Shown here: in pieces, positions 15,153 to 22,188 of the stretch
Numbering within the stretch: position 1 is the stretch's first letter
Layout of the letters: each line of letters opens with the position of its first letter
From: a virus
Length of the DNA stretch: 46,955 nt
IMG/VR virus record: IMGVR_UViG_3300021178_000019
Span: 1-46,955 of that record
Strand: one strand, 5' to 3'
Position numbers and translations under genes: made by a program
Notes under the pieces: model-generated
What the model was told of the DNA's origin: nothing
The model's input: the letters and a program-made list of their open reading frames with translations, nothing else
Databases searched by the model: none

Positions 15153-15509
15153 TCAGGAGTAGGACTTGCCCAGGGCCTTCAGCACCTGGAACAAAAGCCA
15201 GCCCAGGAGAAGGCCGGTCGAAGCAAAGGAGACAACGAACGCGATGATCCCCGGGGCATGGCTCGCATGGTGAGCCACCGGGCCGAACGTGCGGTTCGCG
15301 TCGGGAGGGATAGCGTTCGCCACTTCGGACTCGGAGGAGTCCACCACGTAGAGGACATGCCCGTTCGCGTCATAGGCGACTGACGTGACGCCGAACCTAT
15401 CCACCAGCTCGGCCAGCGTCGTCTCCCCCTCGCGGGATTCGCTCCAGCCGTGCTCCAGTCGGCCGGCGGGCCGGGGCTGTCCTGCGTCAATCACAAACGG
15501 ACTTGTCAT
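15153..15509 (-). CDS. Single-pass membrane early protein
   Basis: 118 residues from ATG 15509 (GGAG six bases upstream; the frame stays open further up but overlaps the previous gene). A soluble domain (TLAELVDRFGVTSVAYD, HVLYVVDSSES) is followed by a transmembrane helix at about 88-110. Early membrane proteins of phages often act in superinfection exclusion or host takeover; here that is only a possibility. Confidence 0.55.
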   Translation of the reverse strand: MTSPFVIDAGQPRPAGRLEHGWSESREGETTLAELVDRFGVTSVAYDANGHVLYVVDSSESEVANAIPPDANRTFGPVAHHASHAPGIIAFVVSFASTGLLLGWLLFQVLKALGKSYS

Positions 15510-15525
15510 TTCGGGCTCCAATTGT

Positions 15526-15783
15526 TTAGAAGGGGTCGGCGACGTAGGTGAGCATTTCGCACCAGTCGAGCGCATCGTGGGGGCCTTCTACCTCACCTTC
15601 CCAATCGGTGCAAAGGCTGGCGGCGGCGCAGCGGCCGGCATGGGTGGCGGCGGCGCGCATCGCCTGAATGTCGTTCGGGCCGAGGACTTCGCCTCGGGCG
15701 GCGCGGTCGGTGATGCCCAGGAGTTTGTCCAGGGCCTCGCGGATCGCGGCGTGGTCGGTGGTTCGAATGGTTTGCATGTTCAT
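15526..15783 (-). CDS. Unknown early protein
   Basis: 85 residues, helical (HAAIREALDKLLGITDRA, PNDIQAMRAAATHAGRCAAA) with an acidic C-terminus (DALDWCEMLTYVADPF). No family recognised. Confidence 0.5.
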   Translation of the reverse strand: MNMQTIRTTDHAAIREALDKLLGITDRAARGEVLGPNDIQAMRAAATHAGRCAAASLCTDWEGEVEGPHDALDWCEMLTYVADPF

Positions 15784-15814
15784 GGCCTGTAGAGTGGCGC
15801 CGGTATGGCCCCAC

Positions 15815-15857
15815 GCGCTAGGGTGCCCCTAGCGCCTGGAGCCGGCCTTGCGGCCGG
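15815..15857. other. Two tandem perfect hairpins between early genes
   Basis: GCGCTAGGG-tgc-CCCTAGCGC at 15815-15835 (9-bp stem, 3-base loop), then CCGGCC-ttgc-GGCCGG at 15842-15857. No T-tract on either strand. They fill most of an 80-base gap in the leftward operon, so they may set mRNA ends or translation of the flanking genes. Confidence 0.6.
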
Positions 15858-15863
15858 TCAAAA

Positions 15864-16241
15864 TCAGGCGGAGAAATTCTTTTTCGCGCGAGCCTCGGAG
15901 TCCTTCAGGTACTTGTCGATTTCCGCCTGGCGCTGGGCTTCCGTGGTGCAGTAATGCCAGTCCTGGCCGGGGCCGTAGCACTCACCCGCGCGGGTTGCGC
16001 GACCCAGCCAAACGTAATAGGTGCCGTCCGGATGGTACGTGCGGACGTGGCCGTGGCAGCTCGAAGCCTTCCAGACTTTGGAGCCGGGCTGGAGTCCGCC
16101 AACGATCACGAACACGGCGCGAGCGATCTGGCATCCAACGGCCTTCTTCGCCTTCGTCTTGTCGTGCAGGCCGAAATCGTAGCGCTCGACGCCTTCATTG
16201 ATCTGGGTGGACTCGGTGACTTCGATTTGCGTGGTGGTCAT
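15864..16241 (-). CDS. Unknown early protein behind operator
   Basis: 125 residues; SD CGGAG seven bases before ATG. N-terminal acidic beta region, then a Cys-containing middle (SSCHGHVRTYHPDGTYYVW, GECYGPGQDWHYC) and a Lys-rich C-terminal helix. No family recognised. Served by the operator-promoter at 16278-16306. Confidence 0.55.
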   Translation of the reverse strand: MTTTQIEVTESTQINEGVERYDFGLHDKTKAKKAVGCQIARAVFVIVGGLQPGSKVWKASSCHGHVRTYHPDGTYYVWLGRATRAGECYGPGQDWHYCTTEAQRQAEIDKYLKDSEARAKKNFSA

Positions 16242-16277
16242 GTTCTGCTCCGGTGGGTTGTTTGCTTCAGTGAACGT

Positions 16278-16306
16278 AGTATCGGATATCCGAGACTATC
16301 GGGCAA
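16278..16306 (-). promoter_or_regulatory. Leftward promoter with operator
   Basis: Minus strand TTGCCC (16301-16306), 17 bp, GATACT (16278-16283); core CCGAGACTATCGG at 16290-16302; transcript starts with box CACTGAAGCAAAC (16260-16272). Confidence 0.8.
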
Positions 16307-16338
16307 GCGATATTTGCGACTGTTACACCTTCAGTCGA

Positions 16339-16677
16339 TCAGCAGGAGAGATAGCCCTGACCGAAGACGCCGGGCGACAGGCGAAGGGACTCGGCGATGG
16401 CGCGGCGGAGGTTCGCGAGGAGCGGGTGGCCGACCTCGAACATGGTTCCGAAACAGGTGGATCGGCGAACGCACAGCTCGCCATCGGCATCGATCCTGAT
16501 TTGCTGCTTGCCGAAGACGTTGGCGCCCATGATCGCGCGCTGGGTGGCCGCGTCGAGGCGAATCCATTGCCCCTCCAGGCCAGCCAGGGCGATGCACTCA
16601 AACAGGGCCAGGGAGTCCGGCGTGGTGGGCAGAGTCCATGCGGGGATGGCGTTGAACTTGACGGGGTTGGCGTTCAT
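16339..16677 (-). CDS. First leftward early protein, unknown
   Basis: 112 residues; SD AGGA eight bases upstream. Contains LALFECIALAGLEGQWI and RAIMGANVFGKQQIRID; two Cys near 70-75. No family recognised. Being first under the main leftward promoter it should be among the earliest and most abundant transcripts, making a host-takeover or regulatory role plausible. Confidence 0.6.
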   Translation of the reverse strand: MNANPVKFNAIPAWTLPTTPDSLALFECIALAGLEGQWIRLDAATQRAIMGANVFGKQQIRIDADGELCVRRSTCFGTMFEVGHPLLANLRRAIAESLRLSPGVFGQGYLSC

Positions 16678-16711
16678 GGTGTCGTCCTAGGTGGTTCGCT
16701 TCAGTGACTCT

Positions 16712-16740
16712 AGTATCGGATATCCGATACTGTCGGTCAA
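16712..16740 (-). promoter_or_regulatory. Main leftward promoter with perfect 20-bp palindrome
   Basis: Minus strand TTGACC (16735-16740), 17 bp, GATACT (16712-16717). AGTATCGGATATCCGATACT at 16712-16731 is a perfect palindrome over the -10, next to core CCGATACTGTCGG (16724-16736). Transcript starts with box CACTGAAGCGAAC (16694-16706). Confidence 0.85.
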
Positions 16741-16763
16741 GCGATTTATGAAAGGAAATTCGC

Positions 16764-16792
16764 TTGACCGATACTGTCGGAGCGCCGATACT
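16764..16792 (+). promoter_or_regulatory. Rightward promoter with operator for cro-like gene
   Basis: TTGACC (16764-16769), 17 bp, GATACT (16787-16792); core CCGATACTGTCGG at 16768-16780. Expected start about 16799, which is the A of the cro-like ATG, so the mRNA should be leaderless. Confidence 0.85.
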
Positions 16793-16798
16793 CGGAGC

Positions 16799-17050
16799 AT
16801 GACCAAAGACGAAGCCCTATCCCACTACTTGACCACGCGAGCCCTCGCGCGGGCGCTGGACATGCGGGAGAACACGGTGAGCGAGTGGAAAGTGATTCCG
16901 CACGTTCACCAGCTCCGGCTCGAATCGATCACGGGCGGAACGCTCCGCGCGGATGATGAAGCCTGGCACCCCGCGAGCCCACGCTACTCCGTGGAGTGCT
17001 ACTCGACCACCGGCCGCCGCAAACCCTACATGGCGGCGGCCAAACCATGA
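16799..17050 (+). CDS. Cro-like repressor
   Basis: 83 residues. The N-terminal 55 residues match the P22 Cro-like HTH family: MTKDEALSHYLTTRALARAL, DMRENTVSEWKVIPHVHQLRLE, ITGGTLRADDE. It should bind the palindromic sites of the divergent control region and shut down early transcription. I chose ATG 16799 because the upstream in-frame extension runs through the promoter. The predicted transcript starts at the ATG; the GGAG directly before it is too close to act as SD. No CI-type partner is visible. Confidence 0.8.
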   Translation: MTKDEALSHYLTTRALARALDMRENTVSEWKVIPHVHQLRLESITGGTLRADDEAWHPASPRYSVECYSTTGRRKPYMAAAKP

Positions 17051-17064
17051 AAGGAGGGACTGAA

Positions 17065-17274
17065 ATGCGTTTCTTGACTGAAGACCAGATCCGCGACATT
17101 GCGACGGAAATGATGGCCGGGGAGATCGCCGACCAGGCGAGCGCATTGCAGTCCGTCGCCCACTCCGCCGGCCTCGTGCTGGAAGTCCACAACGTGGCCG
17201 ACGTGTTCGGCGTCGTCGTGGTTCGTCCGCGCGACCCGCACGCGATGGCGAAGCGCCTGGCGGTTCCGGCATGA
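17065..17274 (+). CDS. Unknown small early protein
   Basis: 69 residues from ATG 17065, chosen because AGGAGG lies 7 bases upstream (17053-17058); an ATG at 17047 would precede that SD. Helix (EDQIRDIATEMMAGEIADQASAL) then strands (LVLEVHNVADVFGVVVV). No family recognised; follows cro directly. Confidence 0.55.
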   Translation: MRFLTEDQIRDIATEMMAGEIADQASALQSVAHSAGLVLEVHNVADVFGVVVVRPRDPHAMAKRLAVPA

Positions 17275-17501
17275 GCGCCGAGCGCCCGAGCCTGGAGGCA
17301 CAGGCCGCCCGCTGGCACGAGCTGAACACCTCGGGCCATGCCCACTACCTTCGTCGCCAGGTGGATAACCTGGTTTCGACGGCTCGACAGCTCGGGCTCC
17401 GAATCGAAGTCACTCAAGCGAGTCACGCCTGCAGCATGGGCGCGACTCACGAGATCGTCACCGTCACGCCCTCGCGTGAAGGCTATCAATCCACCACCTG
17501 A
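17271..17501 (+). CDS. Unknown small early protein
   Basis: 76 residues, ATG overlapping the stop before it. Helical N-terminus and a strand-rich C-terminus (GLRIEVTQASHAC, HEIVTVTPSR), a layout like the gene upstream (LVLEVHNVAD...VVVVRP). The two may be distant duplicates. No known family. Confidence 0.5.
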   Translation: MSAERPSLEAQAARWHELNTSGHAHYLRRQVDNLVSTARQLGLRIEVTQASHACSMGATHEIVTVTPSREGYQSTT

Positions 17502-17510
17502 AAGAACCAC

Positions 17511-18398
17511 ATGGGACGCTCGTCCAAAGAAGTCTACGGGGCTGACGGCTCCACGAACCTCCTGAGCTTCGCGCCGGAGAAGCTGAAGATCATCACCGAC
17601 AAGTCGCATCCGCTCTACGACGAGCGCCACGCGCTTCCCGTCGATGACGCGACCGTTCGGAACATGATGGCCTTCGGCGTGCTGGAGCCCATCATTGTCA
17701 CGCTCGACACCGAATCCGGCGAGGTTCTGGTGGTCGATGGCCGCCAGCGCGTGAAGAACGCGGCCGAGGCGAACCGCCGCCTCCATGCCGAGGGTCGCCC
17801 CACGCTCCTCGTTCCCGCGACGACGCGCAAGGGCGACAACGCGGCCACGCTGTTCGGCGTCATGGTGGCGACGAACGAGCTTCGCCAGTCCGACCCGCCG
17901 CTGATCCGCGCCGCCAAGATGCAGCGCCTGAAGAACCTGGGCCAGGACGACGACGCCGTGGCCCTGGCGTTCGGCGTGAACAAGCTGACGGTGAAGAACA
18001 CCCTGGCCCTGCTGGACTGCGGAAAGACCGTCCAGAAGGCCGTGGAGGCGGGCTATATCGGCATCACGGACTCGCTCTACCTGTCGCGCCTCACGCCGAG
18101 CCAGCAGACCGCCAAGGTGGAGGAGATCATCCGCGCGACCGCGGGCAAGACCGGCCACGCCAAGGCGAAGGCGAAGCGCGAGGTGGTCAAGGGCAAGAGC
18201 GAAGCCCCGAAGATGAAGACGCGCGCTCAAGTTCTCGCGCGCTACGCCGACTTCCGAAAAGAGCAGTGGGATCAAGCCTTCGGCGATGGATTCGGCGCAG
18301 CTCTGGAGTGGGTGCTGGGCGGCGCCCCGGCCGAGCCCGAGAAGGATACGAAGACTCGCGATCTCGTGGACGAGCTGGCCCAGGCGCCCGCCGGCTGA
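17511..18398 (+). CDS. ParB-like protein
   Basis: 295 residues. Residues 40-110 show the ParB/sulfiredoxin-type N-terminal fold: PVDDATVRNMMAFGVLEPI, VLVVDGRQRVKNAAEANRRL, and residues 150-185 a helix-turn-helix (DAVALAFGVNKLTVKNTLAL). Known family members bind DNA and CTP or act as regulators/nucleases. No ParA ATPase or clear parS cluster is present, so plasmid-type partition is unlikely to be the role. Basic linker (KAKAKREVVKGKS) near 205-220. Followed by a strong terminator. Confidence 0.75.
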   Translation: MGRSSKEVYGADGSTNLLSFAPEKLKIITDKSHPLYDERHALPVDDATVRNMMAFGVLEPIIVTLDTESGEVLVVDGRQRVKNAAEANRRLHAEGRPTLLVPATTRKGDNAATLFGVMVATNELRQSDPPLIRAAKMQRLKNLGQDDDAVALAFGVNKLTVKNTLALLDCGKTVQKAVEAGYIGITDSLYLSRLTPSQQTAKVEEIIRATAGKTGHAKAKAKREVVKGKSEAPKMKTRAQVLARYADFRKEQWDQAFGDGFGAALEWVLGGAPAEPEKDTKTRDLVDELAQAPAG

Positions 18399-18430
18399 TC
18401 AGTTTCCTCCCTCCCGGCCTCGGCCGGTTT

Positions 18431-18466
18431 GCCCGCACTCGCCCCAAGCGTCTGCGGGCTCTTTTC
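18431..18466 (+). terminator. Intrinsic terminator after ParB-like gene
   Basis: GCCCGCA (18431-18437) pairs with TGCGGGC (18453-18459), followed by TCTTTTC. Ends the immediate-early rightward unit; genes from 18661 need readthrough or another promoter. Confidence 0.75.
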
Positions 18467-18578
18467 GTGTGCGCTACCGCACCTTATGTGGGGTAACGCA
18501 CGGAAATTCGATCTAGAAAAAATTGCGATATAGCAGGTGACGTTCCCGAATTGTCGTGCGAAACTAGGTGCGCGCGGC

Positions 18579-18616
18579 AAGGGGGGCACCCCTGACCGGG
18601 GTTCATCGCCCGGTCA
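18579..18616 (+). other. Nested inverted repeats before HNH gene
   Basis: AGGGG-ggca-CCCCT type hairpin (18579-18592) is followed at once by TGACCGGG (18593-18600), 8-base loop, CCCGGTCA (18609-18616). The 262-base gap before the HNH gene also holds an AT-rich patch at 18505-18535 but no convincing promoter. May be an operator or RNA structure controlling the downstream unit. Confidence 0.5.
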
Positions 18617-18660
18617 CGCCGTCGCACCCAAACGATGACCTGCCGATGGAGGTGCCCACT

Positions 18661-19197
18661 GTGGCGACAAAGCGCAAAGCGCTCAGCAAGAAAACCCGCT
18701 TCGACGTGTTCAAGCGGGACAAGTTCACTTGCCAATATTGCGGAGCTGTTCCGCCTACTGTCCTGCTCCACGTCGATCATGTTCATCCGGTAGTCGAGGG
18801 CGGCGAGAACGACCAGGACAACCTCGTGACGGCCTGCGAGCCATGCAACCTTGGGAAGGGTGGCCGGCTGCTTTCCAGCGTCCCGCAAAGCCTTTCCAGC
18901 AAGGCTCGCGAGACGGTGGAACGAGAGGCGCAGCTTCTTGGCTATCAGGCCATCCTGAATGCGAAGCGAGAGAGGATCGAGGACGAGACATGGCGCGTCA
19001 TCCAAACCCTATGGCCGGGAAAAGACAACGTGTCTTCGGCCGATTTCAAGTCCGTGAGGGTGTTCGTCGAACGCCTGGGACTCTATCCCGTCATGGAAGC
19101 GGCCGATATCGCGCGTGCGTCCCGCGCACCGTCATACAGGCTGTTCCGGTACTTCTGTGGCGTGTGCTGGAGCAAGATTCGAGAGGCGAACGAGTAA
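18661..19197 (+). CDS. HNH endonuclease
   Basis: 178 residues from GTG 18661; GGAGG eight bases upstream decides the start. Classic HNH/McrA core: C24-x2-C27 (FTCQYCG), HVDHVHP with D39-H40, N54 (QDNLVTAC), C59-x2-C62, NLGKGG. A helical C-terminal half follows. Such phage nucleases cut host DNA, aid packaging, or home. Position at the head of the replication block argues for a host-degrading or homing role. Confidence 0.85.
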   Translation: MATKRKALSKKTRFDVFKRDKFTCQYCGAVPPTVLLHVDHVHPVVEGGENDQDNLVTACEPCNLGKGGRLLSSVPQSLSSKARETVEREAQLLGYQAILNAKRERIEDETWRVIQTLWPGKDNVSSADFKSVRVFVERLGLYPVMEAADIARASRAPSYRLFRYFCGVCWSKIREANE

Positions 19198-20021
19198 TGG
19201 CCCGCATCAGGACGATCAAGCCGGAGTTTCCGCAGTCCGAAAGCATGGGTCGCGTGAGTCGCGATGCACGCTTGTGTTTTATTCAATTGTGGACGCTCGC
19301 CGACGATGAGGGGAGGCTTCGAGGAAATTCGCGAATGCTCGCGAGCCTTCTTTTCCCATACGACGACGACGCTCCGGCGCTGATCGACGGATGGCTTTCT
19401 GAACTGGAGGCGCAGGCATCGATTCGGCGCTATCAGATCGAGGGAACGAGCTATGTTCAAGTCACCGAATGGACGAAACATCAGAAGATCGACAAGCCTT
19501 CTCCCTCGAAGATCCCCCCGATTCCGGTTGATTTCGAGCCTGTGGTCAAGCCTCCATTCGATGAGGCCTCGATAATCCTCGCGAAGGCTCGCGAAGCGTC
19601 GTCGGAGGATCAAGGATCTGGATCAAGGATCAAGGATCTGGATCAAGGAAAGGATCAGGGATCGAAGAAGGCCACGCCTGCGCCGTGGCTCACCGTCGAT
19701 GACTTGATCGCTTCCGGCCTCACGTCGGAAACGGCCCAGGGCTTCATCGATCACCGTCGAGCGAAGAAGGCGAAGCTCACGGCGCTTGCGTGGAAGGGCT
19801 TCGTCGCGGAGGTCGAGAAGGCGACGGGCTGGACGCTGGAAGCCGCCGCGCTCAAGGCCATTGCACGCAACTGGATTTCCGTCGAGGCCGCCTGGCTCCT
19901 GGGCTCGGGCAGCACCAGCAGCGGCGCCGGCCACATGAATCGCCAGAAGGCCGTCGAGGACAGCAATCGCGCAGTCGGCCGCGCCTGGGCATCGAAGGGG
20001 GCCGATCATGCAGGCCAGTGA
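19197..20021 (+). CDS. Phage replication initiator-like protein (O-like)
   Basis: 274 residues, TAATG overlap with HNH gene. N-terminal 110 residues (MARIRTIKPEFPQSES, ARLCFIQLWTLADDEGRLRG, LLFPYDDDA, YVQVTEWTKHQKIDKPSPS) are the winged-helix start common to phage replication/DnaT-like proteins. A Gln/Asp/Lys linker at about 137-158 is encoded by tandem GGATC repeats. The C-terminus (WLTVDDLIASGLT, LEAAALKAIARNW) is a helical domain of the type that contacts the helicase or loader. Works with the P-like gene next. Confidence 0.75.
   Translation: MARIRTIKPEFPQSESMGRVSRDARLCFIQLWTLADDEGRLRGNSRMLASLLFPYDDDAPALIDGWLSELEAQASIRRYQIEGTSYVQVTEWTKHQKIDKPSPSKIPPIPVDFEPVVKPPFDEASIILAKAREASSEDQGSGSRIKDLDQGKDQGSKKATPAPWLTVDDLIASGLTSETAQGFIDHRRAKKAKLTALAWKGFVAEVEKATGWTLEAAALKAIARNWISVEAAWLLGSGSTSSGAGHMNRQKAVEDSNRAVGRAWASKGADHAGQ
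19607..19646 (+). repeat. Two perfect 20-bp direct repeats in O-like gene, possible origin
   Basis: GGATCAAGGATCTGGATCAA occurs twice back to back (19607-19626, 19627-19646), followed by a degenerate partial copy to about 19663; eight GATC sites fall in about 58 bases. Just upstream CTCGCGAAG is repeated twice (19579-19597). Lambda carries its origin iterons inside gene O, so an origin here is a reasonable inference. Confidence 0.5.
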
Positions 20022-20565
20022 AAAAGCCGAGTTCGCCGAACTCATGACCCAGGCCCTGGCCTTCTGGCGAAAGGATGTCACCGACTTCACGCTGTCGGTG
20101 TGGTGGACGGCCTGCCAGCCCTTCAGCCTCGAACAGGTGAACAAGGCGCTGCAGGCCCACGCGATGCACCCGGAGCGGAGCAGCTTCGCGCCGATGCCTG
20201 GCGACTTCGTGCGCGAGCTACAGGGCACGCACACGGATCGGGCACTCCTGGCCTGGGGTCGCGTCACGCGCGCCATGTCGGAGGTCGGGGCGTATGCGAC
20301 GGTGGATTTCGGGGATCCCGTCATCCACGCCACCGTTCGCGAGCTTGGCGGCTGGGCGGCGATCTGCCGCGCACCGAACGACGAACAGCAGTTCCTCCAG
20401 AAACGGTTCTGCGACTTCTTCCGCACCTACACAACTCGCGGCGTGGCCGAGGCGCCGCTGGCGCTTCAGGGCGATCACGACACCGTAAACGCCTCTGTCT
20501 CGCTGGAGTCGCCCGACCAGGTGCGCCGCCTGGCTGAGCCCGCGCCCGTCCGCCGGATCCAGTGA
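20008..20565 (+). CDS. Helicase-loader-like replication protein (P-like)
   Basis: 185 residues, overlapping the O-like gene by 14 bases. N-terminal helices (FAELMTQALAFWRKDVTDFTLSVWW split by no gap, then FSLEQVNKALQAHAMHPERSSFAPMPGDF) and a C-terminal segment (DPVIHATVRELGGWAAICRA, FLQKRFCDFFRTY) match the DUF6475 type of phage proteins found after replication initiators. The proposed role is recruiting host DnaB; no catalytic motif expected. Confidence 0.65.
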   Translation: MQASEKAEFAELMTQALAFWRKDVTDFTLSVWWTACQPFSLEQVNKALQAHAMHPERSSFAPMPGDFVRELQGTHTDRALLAWGRVTRAMSEVGAYATVDFGDPVIHATVRELGGWAAICRAPNDEQQFLQKRFCDFFRTYTTRGVAEAPLALQGDHDTVNASVSLESPDQVRRLAEPAPVRRIQ

Positions 20566-20567
20566 CC

Positions 20568-20783
20568 ATGCCGCGCCGCACGAAAGCCGACCGCGAGCGC
20601 GCCGAGCGCTGCCGTCATCCCGGGTGTGAGGCGCGATGGATCACGACATTCAGCCCCATCGGCCCAACGTGCTTCAAGCATAAGCCGCAGCCCAACCCGC
20701 ATCAGACCCAGCAAGTACCCACCGCGCCCGCGGCGAAGCCGTGGAGCGAACCCGACAAGGATTCCGATGCCGAAGAAATTTGA
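20568..20783 (+). CDS. Small basic protein with Cys/His
   Basis: 71 residues (MPRRTKADRERAERC...). C-x4-C and C-x-H pairs (CRHPGCEARW, PTCFKHKPQ) suggest a small zinc-binding fold; the rest is Pro/Gln-rich. GTG 20562 overlapping the stop before is an equally good start. Unknown function. Confidence 0.5.
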   Translation: MPRRTKADRERAERCRHPGCEARWITTFSPIGPTCFKHKPQPNPHQTQQVPTAPAAKPWSEPDKDSDAEEI

Positions 20784-21054
20784 CCCCAGCAATCAAGCGC
20801 GCCGAGACACCGTCGCCGAGATCATCGCCGCGCTCATGTGGGAACCGAAGACCGTTGACCAAATCGTGGAAATAACGGGCTGCGCGGTGTCTTCCGCTCG
20901 TGGCTGGATCAATGCCTTCCATGATTCCGGCTTGGTGCGGATTTCTGCTCGATTGCCACGCGAGAAGTTCGAGGGGGCGCAACAGTATGGCCGTCGTCGG
21001 ATTCTCTGGGCTTGGCAGGCGAAGCCATTCGATCAGGAGGACGCTGCATCATGA
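20767..21054 (+). CDS. Winged-helix DNA-binding protein
   Basis: 95 residues. A clear helix-turn-helix (KTVDQIVEITGCAVSSARGWI) with a wing (GLVRISARLPREK, GRRRILWAW). Overlaps the genes on both sides. Likely a small transcriptional or replication accessory regulator of the middle genes. Confidence 0.6.
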   Translation: MPKKFDPSNQARRDTVAEIIAALMWEPKTVDQIVEITGCAVSSARGWINAFHDSGLVRISARLPREKFEGAQQYGRRRILWAWQAKPFDQEDAAS

Positions 21055-21320
21055 AGAATGGTTCACCAACGAAGGTAGTTTTGCTGAACGGCCAAGTGAC
21101 GGATACATGGTCGAACGAATGGCGTGATGAGTGCGTGGCTAGGAAACCGCTCGTGGACAAGGTCTTGAGCATGCTCGGCAAACACAACCGAACGGCCCGA
21201 GACGCCTACTACCAGTGGATTGGTGCCATGTACGGCCCCGAGCAGGAAAAGCGCGTGCGCGAGGCTGTCTCGCGCGTGTGGAAGCTGGAAGGCGACCGCA
21301 TCAAGGAAACCACGAAATGA
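21051..21320 (+). CDS. Unknown middle-gene protein
   Basis: 89 residues from ATG 21051 (ATGA overlap; AGGAGG ten bases upstream). Helical, with WSNEWRDECVARKPLVDKVL and AYYQWIGAMYGPEQEKRVRE. No family recognised. Confidence 0.5.
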   Translation: MKNGSPTKVVLLNGQVTDTWSNEWRDECVARKPLVDKVLSMLGKHNRTARDAYYQWIGAMYGPEQEKRVREAVSRVWKLEGDRIKETTK

Positions 21321-21613
21321 CACCGCAGGAATTCGTTGAAACGCTCGATCCGCCCGAGACCCTGCGCCACGTGGCAATCGTCGCGAGCATGCCACTCTAT
21401 GCCGTGTCTCAGTGGATGGCGGCCGTTCGTCACCATGCGGGGATCAAGTTCGACAGCTACGCTTTTCGCATCAACCCGATGCGCCTACATGGCTTCATTG
21501 ATGGCGTGGCAGAGCCGCGTCTGGCGATCACATATCACGATCCGATGGAAGGACAGCGACCGGATAATGTTCCATCGGCGTCAGCCATCATCATCACGGA
21601 GATCCAGCTTTGA
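21317..21613 (+). CDS. Unknown middle-gene protein
   Basis: 98 residues, ATGA overlap. PQEFVETLDPPETLRHVAIVASMP then strands. No motif or family recognised. Tight overlaps on both sides indicate one translational unit. Confidence 0.5.
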   Translation: MTPQEFVETLDPPETLRHVAIVASMPLYAVSQWMAAVRHHAGIKFDSYAFRINPMRLHGFIDGVAEPRLAITYHDPMEGQRPDNVPSASAIIITEIQL

Positions 21614-22188
21614 TCGAAGAGACGCCTGTCGAGCGCAAGCGCCGAATCGAACGTGCGCGATATCACGCCAACAAAGAGGCGCGCAAAGCCCAAGTAGCTG
21701 CCTACAGGGCCGCGAACCCTGATAAATGCAAGGCCCTGCGTGAAAAGTGGCGTCACGAGAATCCTGAAAAGTGGGATGCGTTCCACAAGCAATATCGCGA
21801 TGAGAATCAGGAGAAGCATCGGATCTATTGCCGCGAATGGCGTCAGAAAAATAGAGAGCGCGCGGACGCGAAGATCGCCGAATGGCATGCGGCACATCCG
21901 GAGTGGAAGCGGATAAAGGTTCAGAATCGGCGCGCGCGAAAGATGGCGAGCGGCGGACGACTCTCCCGTGGTCTTGTCCCAAAGCTACTGGAGGCGCAGG
22001 GATGGCGCTGCATTGGCTGCGCATGCGATTTGCGGAAGAGTGGCTACCATCTAGATCACCAAATGCCCCTGGCTCGCGGAGGCGCGCACGCCGACGAGAA
22101 TATGCAAATGCTATGCCCCCATTGCAACTGCACCAAGGGCGCGCGAGATCCCGTTGAGTGGGAGCGGGAAATGGGCCTGAGGCCATGA
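21610..22188 (+). CDS. HNH endonuclease with N-terminal helical repeats
   Basis: 192 residues from TTG 21610, accepted because GGAG sits 8 bases upstream and TTGA overlaps the stop. Residues 15-100 repeat a charged helix about every 15-20 residues (YRAANPDKCKALREKW, YRDENQEKHRIYCREW, WHAAHPEWKRIK). Residues 130-175 are an HNH core: C134-x2-C137, LDHQMP with D149-H150, N164, C169-x2-C172, NCTKG. The repeats likely form a DNA-clamping helix array. Confidence 0.8.
   Translation: MIEETPVERKRRIERARYHANKEARKAQVAAYRAANPDKCKALREKWRHENPEKWDAFHKQYRDENQEKHRIYCREWRQKNRERADAKIAEWHAAHPEWKRIKVQNRRARKMASGGRLSRGLVPKLLEAQGWRCIGCACDLRKSGYHLDHQMPLARGGAHADENMQMLCPHCNCTKGARDPVEWEREMGLRP

Noticed and set aside
18500-18540. 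Promoter TTCGAT-16-TATAGC before the HNH gene
   Set aside because: The -35 match is too poor to report as a feature; only the AT-rich patch is clear.
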